A DNA stretch of 64,000 nt. It comes from Glebionis coronaria (lineage: Eukaryota > Streptophyta > Magnoliopsida > Asterales > Asteraceae). The position numbers and the translations under genes are program-made. The notes below the pieces were generated by a model, which saw only the letters and a program-made list of their open reading frames with translations, was not told the origin of the DNA and made no database searches. Within the stretch, counting starts at the first letter, position 1. Each line of letters begins with the position of its first letter. The DNA is taken from NCBI GenBank assembly GCA_025667525.1, contig CM046880.1, forward strand, positions 592,385,895 to 592,449,894. Reading direction: 5' to 3'. Of the stretch, positions 31,670 through 43,220 are shown one piece after another.

Positions 31670-34240
31670 CTTTATAAAAAATTAAATTTACACGAAGAGC
31701 TAATTATAAATGTTTTTCAAAATTAAGCTTTCTCGAACTTATATAATCAAAGGCATAAAGATAACCACTTTCAAAACGTAATGTCAAACACCACCTAAAA
31801 AATATGTTTATCTTAGTTTCATCAAACACCCCTTAATAGTTTCATAATCAAAATCAATTTCTTTACAGCTAGTCTAAAGATTGTTTCGCCTTACCATTTT
31901 AAAAGTGACTACATGATGCACAATGATTCTAGTCACAACTTAAAAATAAAAAATGTACACTAAGACAAAAGATATCACATGTTGTAGACCTTGAAGCTAC
32001 ACCGTCTTTCTTTCTAGTTTGCTCCATTGTTGCAATCTATACAAATTGTAACTACAACTCCGTCGTCATACTGCTTACTAAATTAAAAATGTGTGCACCT
32101 TTTTTGCTCGTTTAGTTACTAAACAAGTATCGTGATCTCTTGTAGCATTTGGCGGTATGTGCAAGTGTGAAAAATTATCAAAAGACGACAACTATGGATA
32201 GTAGCTTCATCCATAATCTCATTTTTTCCAGAACTAATAGCAAAACAGAGTCGTAAAACCAAGGAGAAAACATATATAAGAGTTCAGCTTTTTGCGCAAT
32301 TAATTTGAATTTTCAAGAAAGTTTTGTTTCAGCTTCTTACAGACTGTTTTTGCCACCGTGAGTGGTAGCTAAAAAATCAAGGATGAGATGTATAAATCTT
32401 TAAGATCTTAAACTTTGTAAATAGGTGATTCTAGAGGCCATATAGTTTAAAACTTTAAATATCATATCAAGTTTACTTTCAATCTATTTAAATCATTTGA
32501 ATTTTGCCTTCGAAGATTAAATTATATATAGAATCAAAGAAATGTAAGAAACTTGGTAAAATTTTCCTTAATAATATGCTACATTGCAAGGTAATAGTTA
32601 ATGAGTGATATCAAGAAAAAACAAAAGAACGAAAACACATGTTATAGGGAAGCTGGACCACTACTATTGTAGTGAGTCCAGAGCTTAAGGACACCGATTT
32701 GAGCTTAATGACCTGAGTAACTCGTTTAGTTTTCTCATTGTTTCATTTCCTGGTGAAAATAAATAGAGAGTTAGCGAATACGAGAAGATTGCAAGTCTAT
32801 TTATAACCAAAAGTTTAATGACATCATCCAGCTACTTATACCAAAACATATCGTGAAAAAGATAAACTGAATCCATTTTCGTGTGCAAAATTCTAGGCCG
32901 CATACAATGGTGCTGCTAGAAAAGCATCGTGTTTATTTACAGTAGGGGCAAAAGACGCCTATAGAAAGTATCGTCAGAACATCCTTGTCCATGAACACCC
33001 AGTAAATAAAAATCAACAATCAATCTTTGAATGAAAAAAGCTCCCGGCTAAAAAATAATTGCTGTTCTTTTTCCGTAGTGGGTCATTTGTATACCGTAGT
33101 ATTACAAAAAAAACTGTATATTTTCATCACTTATGATCAGAATACATGGACTAAAAGCAAGCTGAAGTGTGTAAATGCATACTTGTACTTACGACTAAAC
33201 TAAATCGTATGATCCATTACTTTTCATAACAATATTTACTACTATAAAATCCTTATTAACTACTTCCAAAAAACATAATTCGTATAATAATCACAATGAA
33301 AGAACGTGTAATAAATAGAACTAAAATAACATGTAAAACAAACATGATTGAAGAAAGTATTTGTTTTCTTTTGTAAAAACAAAAAGACTATTTCTTACTT
33401 GCATCTGAATTCTAAATTAATTCAAAATAATAATAAAAAAGATAAAGAAGCAGTAAAACTCACCTTATAGATTGTGGAGCGAGACAGAAAATTGTGTTTC
33501 AAATTTGACCCTGTGTGATACAAGTCTGCAAGATCAAAACAAAAATAAAAGTTTAATTCAACATCCATAGGAAAAAAGATACTAACGAATTCATAATCGT
33601 AGATGATGATAATCATAGATGATGAATGAAATTGGAGGCAGTTTTTACTTGTTTTTCTTTTACTACGTGTGTAGAGGAATGAGTAGGGTTATTCATATAG
33701 TCTTGTGAAGAATGAAACGCATGTTTAATCTGACATCCTTTCCAAATCATTGTTATATATTGAAAGACAGAAAGAAGAATTGAAACACAAAACAATGTTA
33801 TATATTGAAACACATAAAGAAGAATTCTAACCTCCAAATCATTGTTGGCGTTTTTGTCATTGGGTGTTGACATGGGGTAGAGTAATGAGGGGATTGTGAA
33901 AGAACTATCAGGGCTGCAAAGATGAAGGAAGGAGTAGGGTTTATATAGGCTGAGGTTTATTAGGGATGCAAAGATGAATGAAGAAATAAGATGAAACGTA
34001 ATATTTAGTTGTCAAATATAAGTGCAAAGATGAAACGTAATATTTGGTGACATCCAGCTATTTTTTTTTTCCTGCGTTGACATACAGGTGTTTTTTAGTG
34101 GGTTTCTTTTTATGGATATGTTGAGAATCTATATAAGGTATTGTTGAGAGAAATTACTAATTATAGGAATGAAGAGTTTTTTGAAAAAAAATATGTAACC
34201 TTTATAAGTAGTAGAGATCATTATATAACTCATATTACTC
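31670..34240. other. intergenic DNA, no gene supported
   Basis: No exon of the kinase pseudogene could be found upstream. A segment with splice-like borders (33478-33525, minus) has no recognisable product. GGACCACTAC...GTAGTGAGTCC near 32651 is a small imperfect hairpin. Confidence 0.4.
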
Positions 34241-34249
34241 AAAATCTTT

Positions 34250-34740
34250 TTATAATATAATCACACAAGTGCTCAACCAATGGATGATCACCTCTCAATT
34301 GCTCAACCTACTTTGAATATTGAAAATTTTTATATTCAAAATTCTCACTGACAACCATATTTTTTAAATACACACACTAGCGCCTACCACCACTATCATC
34401 GCCACCACCACCATCCACCGAACATCACCATCCATCGAACATCATCATCCACCGAACATCACCAGTCATCGCCACCACTACCCACCACCACCATATGTCA
34501 CATTTACCACTGCCGTCACCATCCACCACCAATAACACCGCTACATTCCATCACCACCACCAATTAACACCGCCAACCACCACCATCTACTTCCACTAAC
34601 AACGCCACCATCCACTTCCACTAACACCGCTACCAACACCTTGATGAAAGGTGGTGGTGGAAGGTGGTGGTGGAGGTGGAAAATGTTGGTGTTGGTGGTG
34701 GTTGAAGGTGGTGACTAACTCCGCTCCAAAATTATTGTCT
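34250..34740. repeat. dispersed repeat with (ACC)n turning into (GGT)n, copy 1
   Basis: GTGCTCAACC...CACACACTAGCGCCTACC is followed by about 250 bp of ACC-type triplets, then about 80 bp of GGT-type triplets ending in GACTAACTCCGCTC. The same arrangement recurs at 57210-57660. The complementary halves can fold into a long hairpin. Confidence 0.75.
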
Positions 34741-35177
34741 CCAAACAAAAACACACAGTATAAGAAAAATACATTTATTACAACATTCTCTTTCTTACTT
34801 TTTGACAGATTACACTTTTACCTTTAGCTAATTAATTTAAGTTTCCTCTAAATTTTATAATTATAATTTTACGTAAAGTTAATATAGTAAACTTGATCAA
34901 AATTTCATATCTGTTTTTAACGGTAGACAATTAAAGCGGGACATTTAACAAAGGAAACATGAACAATAATATTTAAACGGAAGGAGTATGTAAAACCATC
35001 TTTTAGGATTTGTCGTCTAGAAAAAATTGCGCCATATGAAATTTTTGGGGGGAATCTGTCGAATATTCCCCAACGACATGTCGCTGAGATTATTTGACGC
35101 AAGTTTGACTTGTCAACGTAGGCTTATGTACCTACTTTTGTCGTATATATTCCAATTAGTATAATGAGAAATGTGAC

Positions 35178-36720
35178 AGGGTAATAATTAATAATAAGAT
35201 TAAAACTCATAGATGGTAAATTTTAATTCATGTTTAGAATATTTATAATATTAACCTTCTAATCTAGTTAAGATACTGACAGTTAATATATAAAAAATTT
35301 ATATAAATATCTTAAAAAGAATAAGAAAAAAGTATAATAAAATAAATTTTACTTAGAAAAGATGCTTGAGATAATTGATATGTTTATGAAATAATGAAAC
35401 TCATTATCAAAAATAACAAATTTATAAGAAGTAGATTACATCCTTTGTCCTTATATTTTTATCAGATTTCAGCGCAAATATTTTTAACATTATAACCTTT
35501 TATAAAAAACATCAAGAACGTATCACAATTTAGTACAAATAACAACCGGGCACCATTGATATTAATTCAAAGTAATTGCGTTGATATTGATCTATCGTAA
35601 AGACTTTGTTAGTATTGTTCAACATGTGCAACATATGATAATTCGTAAATTGGTGTAAACTTTTACATAATAACTTTTTTTAGAGAAAGGACAAATTATA
35701 TATACATATATTGTTTTATAGAGAAAGGATCATTTATCAATATTATAGTTGTACTATTATACCCAAAGATCCTTAACTTTTTAATTTTTATCGTACAAAT
35801 CAAATAAATATTACAGCTAATTACAATAACACCCGGTTTGGTTTGACACTAATATATAGTAAATGCTTTGATATTGATCTATAGTACGGCTTTTGGTGTT
35901 GATATGTTTGTGCAATATTAAATAGTGGTTAATGATTACTACCATTTATAAAAGGTAAACTGTTTCAAGTAAAAAGTTAGGCTAATTATGGGGAGGAGTC
36001 AAATGAGTTTGCACAAGTCACCTAACTTAAAGATAAGATAAGAGAGAGACACAAAAAGAATTTAGTAAAAAAAATATAACAATAAGATGGTTTTCTCATT
36101 CCCTGTTGTATGTCAGCACATGTGTAAATTATCATATGTTCAGCTTAAGGAAGATAATCAAGATCCAAATGTACATACATATGTAAAATTATCATATATG
36201 TATATATAATCTGTCCTTTTTCTAAGAAAAGTTGTTATGCACATATTTACACCGATTTACAAATTATCATATGTTGCACATGTTGAACGATACCAACAAA
36301 GTCTTTACTATAAATCAATATCAACGCATTTACTATGAATAAATATAAAAGATGCTCGGGTGTTATTTGTATTAAATTGTGATACGTTTTTGATTTTTTT
36401 TTATAAAAGGTTATAAATTTAGAGATCTTCACGTTTAATTTTGATAAAAATACAAGGACAGATGTAATCTACTTCTTATAAATTTATTAATTTTGATAAT
36501 GTGTTTCATTATTTCAGAAGCATATAAATCATCTTCTCTAACTAAACTTTATTTACTTATACTTTTATTCTTAAGTCTTTTGTTAAGATATTTACATATA
36601 TTTTTTTACATTTTAGGTGTTAGTATCTTAACTAGATTGGAAGCTTAATATTATAAATATTCTAAAAATGGATTAAAATTTACCATCTATGATTTTTATC
36701 TTGTTATTAATTATTACCCT
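35178..36720. repeat. second palindrome, upstream of gene copy at 36.7 kb
   Basis: Left arm 35178-35720 and right arm about 36190-36720 are imperfect reverse complements. Both outer ends carry TTATTACCCT (or AGGGTAATAA). The sequence family is the same as the palindrome at 16.7-18.3 kb, and it also stands directly before exon 1 of a plus-strand gene copy. Confidence 0.75.
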
Positions 36721-36739
36721 AGAAGTTTGATTTCCAGCC

Positions 36740-37983
36740 ATGTTTGTAACACCATTTTTGAGAAGTAAAATTCTAATCCATGTTGATATTTGTATCTTAT
36801 TTCATAATTTAAGCTAAATGTTCGCTCATAATTAACAATCTCTTGTAGGTCGTTGTAGAATGAACGAGTTCTTAGTTAGCACAGACATTAATAAGAATGA
36901 AATGATTGAAGGATTTCTTGCTTCTTACTCTTGTAAACATATTATTCCAAGGACTAAGAATGTAAGAGTTTATTTCTAAACACTAATTAATTGACCTTAA
37001 CTGTTTTGAATAACAGATGTTGATAATGACATCGAGAGAGGCACACATCATGTTATGTTGCGTGCTCTAGGACACACACATACAAATATTAATATAAGGT
37101 TAGAGTTGTGCATCATAACATTCTCTAATTTTTCTCTAAATTCAAAATACCAACTTGATGATATTACTATGTTAGACTTGTTGAACTCTTGATTACGTAA
37201 CTCTTTATTAGGTCTAAGAGGCGTTACGTGAACATTACTAGCAAAACCATTAGAGACTTCCAAGAGACATTTGAGGAGCATATGGATGGTGCAATAGAAG
37301 TACACATATACTAGTATGTTTACATCAACATCTTTTTTATTTACTAAAGGTCAGAATGACGGTTTACTTTTGTAGTAATGGAACTCAAATGAATACAATG
37401 AGGATGAAATGGGGGATACATTCTGATAACATTAATGAAGTTATGCAATTATAAGTTATTCCTTAACTATATACATATATTATATATGATCATTTTTTAA
37501 ATCTACATGTGACGACGTTTCAGGCGCTTGATGTTGAAGCTTGTAAAATTTATGAGTATATCTTACAGTAGAATGTAAGCTAACTCCTCAAAGAAGATGA
37601 AGTTGTGCAAGTAATATCCCTCATTATTAGTCACTACTTATGGTTGGTTATAGGAACCTAAACTCTGTATCGTTGTAATTCTAGGCGGGCTGCTTATTAT
37701 GTGTTTCTCAACGCCGTACGCAGGCTTGTCATCGTCACAAAGTTCTTGATTATAAGGTAAGAGGAACGTTAGTAATATAATTATAATAAGACGTGTCATA
37801 TGATTTATGGTGGAGTATAATTACATGATAAGTAACTTTTTTTAACAGATTTGCCAATTCAAGCGAAGACCAAGAACGAGAGAATGACTCTAGTTCGGAT
37901 ATTGGTGTGGGGGTGTATGACTATAATCATCAAGAGGATAATAGCGATGACGATGAAACTAAAAATGATAGCGATGATGAGTG
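36740..37983 (+). pseudogene. duplicated gene family, copy with most exons but stops
   Basis: Exon 1-like sequence (about 36740-36768), exon 2 (36862-36960, MNEFLVSTDINKNEMIEG), exon 3 (37018-37096), exon 4 (37212-37299), exon 5 (37377-37440), exon 6 (about 37525-37610), exon 7 (about 37685-37757) and exon 8 (37850-37983) align with 19.6-22.5 kb. Exon 5 opens with TAA and has lost bases near its end. Exon 6 has a TAG. Exon 8 still reads DYNHQEDNSDDDE then TGA. So it is a pseudogene whose acidic exon is intact. Confidence 0.75.
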
Positions 37984-38759
37984 AACCTTATATTCTAACT
38001 ATAATTACTTTATATTACATATATAAAAAATGTGACGGGTGTTACCACTATATGAACGGTGTTAAATATTTATATTATGGAGGCGATGGCCCTTATAAGA
38101 GCCAACGGACTGTTATTAGCGGTTATATTCAGCTAAATGCGGTATTATATTTAATATCGTTTTATAATAAGTTGAGAACTCTTAATATATAGGTGAGGGG
38201 GTGATGAACAATCGTCTTAATTAAAAAAATAACTTTACTAATGTGTCATGCATAAAATAAAAACCGTAAATTATTTTTATTTTCACACATTAGTAAACAT
38301 AATGATATTTTTTTATCATAATTTTCAACAATCCTCCACATGAATGAAATCGGTAGAGGAAAACAGATTTCAACAACTCTGATGTTGATATTTGATGTAT
38401 TTGAACTGTTTGTTGTTTGTGTAGACGTCAATATATATTCACGATTTAAATGGATAGATCGTCCTTGTGGTTTGCCAGGTTTAATAATAAGTCCATATAA
38501 ACTTTTTTTAAACGTATATTGATAACTAGAAAACTTAAAGACCTCACATAAAGGCATGAACACATGCATAAGTTGTTTTTGTCACCCGCAATGTAAGAAA
38601 ACCTCATTGAGTATATGATACATGCAAGCATGCAGATAAGTGGTAAGTTTACACCTACTTGACCAAGTTTCAAGTACAAAATGAGCCACTTAAGAAAACT
38701 TAAGACAAATTTCCACATGTAGGATAATTGACATCAACAAGAAGAGGAAAGAGGGTAAT

Positions 38760-39390
38760 TTTCTTTCAAGGGTGCGTACACTTTTTAGTGTGAATATACT
38801 CATAAATTTCAGAGACTTAACATCAATAGCTATGAAATACCATATGTAGACTTTGGAATGACCATATATAAGATATATATATGTTACTATGTAATATCTT
38901 AAAACTGCATTACCTCATTAATTATCAACAAATATATCTCATATCAACATTTTCTCGATCCGTGTTCCAATTCAAACATTTAACAAACAAAGGGGATGTC
39001 AACGTAAACAAACCCTTATATATGTGTAACTTTATTGCACCATACATGTGCTCATCAAATATCTCCTAGAATATCTAACATAATTTTGCCAGTACAGTTT
39101 AGGTAAGTCCTCCCTAAACTTAATAAAGAGTTTCGCAAGAATAAATCGTTCAATACAACTAGCTAACTAATATCATCAAGTTCGTATCTTGACCATAAAA
39201 TTTAATTGATGATATGATGCATACGTAAACCTTATATTATTATTCAGATGTGTGTGTTCTAAACCAAACAACATAAAATATTTTTGAATGGCTCGTTGGA
39301 TATCTTTCTCATCATATATTTTTCGATACGAGGTTAAAGTGGTTCTAACAGTGTGCTAAATAAGAACTCATTCATTCTACAATTACATAA
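38760..39390 (-). pseudogene. duplicated gene family, decayed inverted copy
   Basis: On the minus strand I can follow the start of exon 2 (39365-39388), exon 3 (about 39232-39322, DEKDIQRAIQK...LEHTH), exon 4 (about 39035-39115), part of exon 5 (about 38945-38975) and exon 6 (about 38775-38825). The introns also align with those of the plus copy that begins only about 30 bp to the right. It is strongly diverged and carries stops. Confidence 0.6.
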
Positions 39391-39424
39391 GAACTCATTC
39401 ATACTACAGTTACATATTAAACAT

Positions 39425-40355
39425 ATGATGATAATGACATTGAAAGAGGCACTCATCAGGTTATGTTGCTTGCTCTAGAACACACACATACACATAATAA
39501 TCTAAGGTTAGAGTTGTGCACTATTACATTCTCTAATTAATCAAAATACCAACTTGATGATATTAGTATGCTGGACTTTTTGAACTATTGATTACGCAAA
39601 TCTTTATTAGGTCTAGGAGGTGTTACGTGAACTTTACTAGCAAAACCATAGTAGATATCCAAGAGGCATTTGAGGAGCATATGCATGGTGCAATAGAGGT
39701 ACACATATAACAGTTTGTTTACATAGACATTTTTAATTTACTAAAGATCAGAATGATGGTTTAGTTTTGTAGGTTTGGAACTCAGATGAAGACAATGATG
39801 ATGAAATGTGGGATACATTTTATGATAACATTAATGAAGTAATGTTATTCCTTAACAACATACATATATTATATCTATTATGTATTATTATTTTTTAAAT
39901 CTACATGTGACGATGTTTAAGGCTATTGATGTTAGAGTTTGTGAAATTTATGAGTATATCCTACAAGAGAATGTAAGCCAACTCCTCAAAGCAGATCAAG
40001 TTGAGTATGTAATATCTATGATTATTAATCACTACTTATGATTGGTTACAGGTACCTAAACTCTTTATAGTTTTAATTCCAGGTGGGCTGCTTATTACGT
40101 GTTTCTCAACACCGTACATGGGTTTGTCATCGTCACAGAGTTCTCGATTATAAGGTAAGAGTAACGTTAGTAATATAATTATAATAAGACGTGTCATATG
40201 ATTTATGGTGGAGTATAATTACATGATAAGTAACTTCTTTGTTACAAATTCTCCAACTCAAGTTCAGATTCTTCTGATGCGGGGGCGTATGACTATAATC
40301 ATCAAGAAGATAAAAGAGATGACGATGAAAGCGAAAATGGTGGCGGTGATGAGTG
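39425..40355 (+). pseudogene. duplicated gene family, plus copy of a head-to-head pair (exons 3-8)
   Basis: Exon 3 (from about 39427), exon 4 (39611-39698), exon 5 (39772-39838), exon 6 (from about 39922), exon 7 (40083-40155) and exon 8 (about 40248-40355) align with the best copy and are mostly open. Exon 8 lacks an in-frame piece of about 30 bp, and its acceptor AG is now AA. Exons 1-2 are missing, replaced by the inverted copy. Confidence 0.7.
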
Positions 40356-40799
40356 AACCTTATATTTATCACTATAATTACTTTATATTTTATTCTTACA
40401 TATATATGAAATGTGGCGTGTATTGCCACTATGAAGGCGGTGACGAGTGAACCTTATATTTACGACTATAATTACTTTATATAACTTTATTTATAACTGT
40501 AATTACTACAAATAATTTATATTCTGCTCTTACATATATATATGAAATGTGGCATGTGTTGCCACTATAAATTATTTATTAATATAATTAATATTTTAGT
40601 TGTGAACATTAGTTCTAAATATCTTAAATGTGACTATGTGAGTGACTATGAATCGTTTATTAATATTATTAATATCTTAGCTGTGAACATTAGTTCTAAA
40701 TATCTTAAATGTGAGTGAGTGAGTAGTGTTAAATATTTATAACATGGAGGAAATGACCGTTATAAGAGCCAAATGACCGTTATTGACGATATTATATTT

Positions 40800-41640
40800 A
40801 ATTGCTATTTAAAAACCATTTAGGTTTTAGGGTGCTGATACAAACCCAACGAGGGGAAGGCTCTCCTGAACCACCACCCATTTACTTGGGAGCGCGACCC
40901 CGACAAGAGCCGCGACTTCCTTTACGCCACATATTTGTTGTGACCGATAATATATTAATTAGCTCAACGAGTGTGCATTTTACTCAACTATAACTCGTAT
41001 TAGAGCCTCATATGAAATTTCATTAGGTTATGATATGAACCATGTGTGTTCTTGACTTGGTGGAGCTAGCTATGTCGTTGCACAAGTGATTAGTGAGTGG
41101 CCATATGTTAGGGTCTTAGGGAAAGTAAACGGATAGAAACTAAGTAATTAGGTCTTAGAAATCGAACATTAGTGAGTGATCTTGACAGTTGCCTTAACTC
41201 GTTCATTTGGTTTTTCAACAAGTGTTGCATGATGTTGTTTAAAAGAAATGGATATCTGTCACGTACTTATACTACGAAGTGGATATTTTGATCTATGATG
41301 TTAATTTCTATATATTCAAGAATAATTGATGGTTTTGTAGAACAAATGTTTTAGAAATAAGGTTTTTGCTCAACAATTGTTGTACTTGAGGAAACATACC
41401 TTTGATCCGTTTACACTCTCTCATCGGCCACATCCGATCACCCATAACCACGTACAGCACGCCTTTCACCTCCTACAAAGCTTTGTTGTCATATCTATTT
41501 TAAACATGTATGGGGTTAGAGGCATGGTGTTGTATCAAAACTAAAAACAGCTAATAACATGCATAGAATGTTTATGATTATTGAATAGGTCAAATCAAAA
41601 CTTACTTTAAGAATGAGAGGGCATTTGTTAAAGGAATATA
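40800..41640 (+). repeat. conserved segment blocks, fourth copy
   Basis: GC-rich block (40815-40990), GGTTATGATATGAACC block (41025-41250), GAGGAAACATACC block (41390-41490) and GGGGTTAGAGGCATGGTG...CTTACTTTAAGAATGAG block (41510-41630), in the standard order. Confidence 0.65.
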
Positions 41641-42436
41641 TCACGTTAATTTGATCGAGCTTTGGAACATTTAAATGTTTGGGTAAGTTGGTGTGAAATT
41701 TGATGGAAGATTTATACATAGTCTCTCTATTAATGCGATCATAAAATGCTTTTGAACGTATGAGGAAAAAAGGTAACCTACAAATTATTAATAAAGGTTG
41801 TGATAATGGAGATCTATTAACGTCATAAGGAATTATTAATTATAAATGCTTTTTTTAAAAACAACTTCTTTTTTGCATGCACTAATATAGTTTTCATATT
41901 TTGTCGTTTAATTATTTACACGCGCCACTATAGCTTTCATATTTTTGGTCAAAATCAATATTTATGAAAACACGGAAGTAGTAAAAAACTAATAAACATT
42001 CATGAGTAGACTTATTACGTAAACACCACTCATTAACGATTGTAGAACAGCTCATACAATTGTATCAACTAATTTTTGGACATAATTAAAACTTTTGTAT
42101 ATTAACAATTTCGTCAATTTCGTCAATTTTTAGTAGATGTATCACAGTACGAAATTTGAAAAAGTACATGCTTTTTTACATGGCTTAAACAGTTAAACCC
42201 TTTTTGTAACTTTAATTTTGTTATAATTTTTATGAGATTAACGCAAATATTTACTAATAGACCTTAGATGTTAGAGGCAAAGACCACTAACGGTGTAATT
42301 TACTCTAGTATCTTCGTTATACTAATCTCTTCTTAAGTCACATTCATGCATATATTTTTTTTCAAATATATAGCAAGGACAGATGTCATACTATGGATAT
42401 GATCAAAATAGGTTTAGCTTTCTAAAAAACTAACGA

Positions 42437-42886
42437 CTAGTAAACAAAGTTACCTAGACGTCCATAATTCCATATGTGACTTGTTGCATAGGTTTCAAGA
42501 GCTGATTTCAATATTCCTGATTTAGCTAGAACACATGCAACATGTTTGCTTGTGTGTCGAGTTGTCGACACCGTACGTCGAGTAAATCCACTTCAAGACT
42601 CTTCGTGATTACAATCTCCTGCAAGAAGGTAAAAATATATGACATGGATATAAGGTGTTATTATAAACTGTTATAATAATTCACACCTGGGAAACTAAGT
42701 TACCTAGACGTCCATATGTGACTTGCTGCATAGGTTTCAAGATCAGTTGATATCAGTATTCCTGATTTGGAACACATGCAACATGTTTGCTTGTGTGTCA
42801 GCGTGTCGTCGTATGTCGAGTAAATCCACATCCAGACTCTTCGTGATTACAATCTCCCTGCAACAAGGTAAAAATATATGACATGG
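42437..42886 (+). repeat. tandem duplication of the CATCAAGACTCTTCG block
   Basis: The run from AAGTTACCTAGACGTCCATA to ATATATGACATGG occurs twice, from about 42450 and from about 42695, some 245 bp apart. The second copy is cut by the copia element at 42887 and resumes at 55178. Confidence 0.8.
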
Positions 42887-43208
42887 TGTAGATTTGTAAA
42901 TCTATACTTATGTTTTTAGAGAGAGAACGAGATAGAGAAATGGTGGATTTCACACTTTAGAGAGAGAAACTAAGAAAGAACTATGTGTAAAATAAGAAAA
43001 CCACACACCCTCTCCATCAAAGGAAAGGGTTTATATACCCAAGCCCTTGTCATGGGCTTGGGCTTACATTTTGGGCCGGCCTACACATGTTGTAGGCTAG
43101 GCTTGTTCTTGTTAAATAATTAAAGAAAGTTAACTAAACTACGAGCTATTACATGGACTATTAATGGAGTGACCGATCCTTCTTAATACGTAAAACGTAT
43201 TTTCAACA
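42887..43208 (-). repeat. 3' LTR of the 12.3-kb copia element
   Basis: Starts TGTAGATTTG and ends ATTTTCAACA on the plus strand. It contains two short hairpins: CCAAGCCC/GGGCTTGG with a 7-nt loop (near 43040) and GCCTACA/TGTAGGC with a 5-nt loop (near 43080). Confidence 0.95.
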
Positions 43209-43220
43209 ATCTCCCCCTAA
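43209..43220 (-). other. polypurine tract
   Basis: The minus strand reads TTAGGGGGAGAT directly before the LTR start TGTTG. Confidence 0.85.

Noticed and set aside
37851..38192. 113-codon plus frame over the acidic exon of the 36.7-kb copy
   Set aside because: Same wrong-frame shadow as at 22310.
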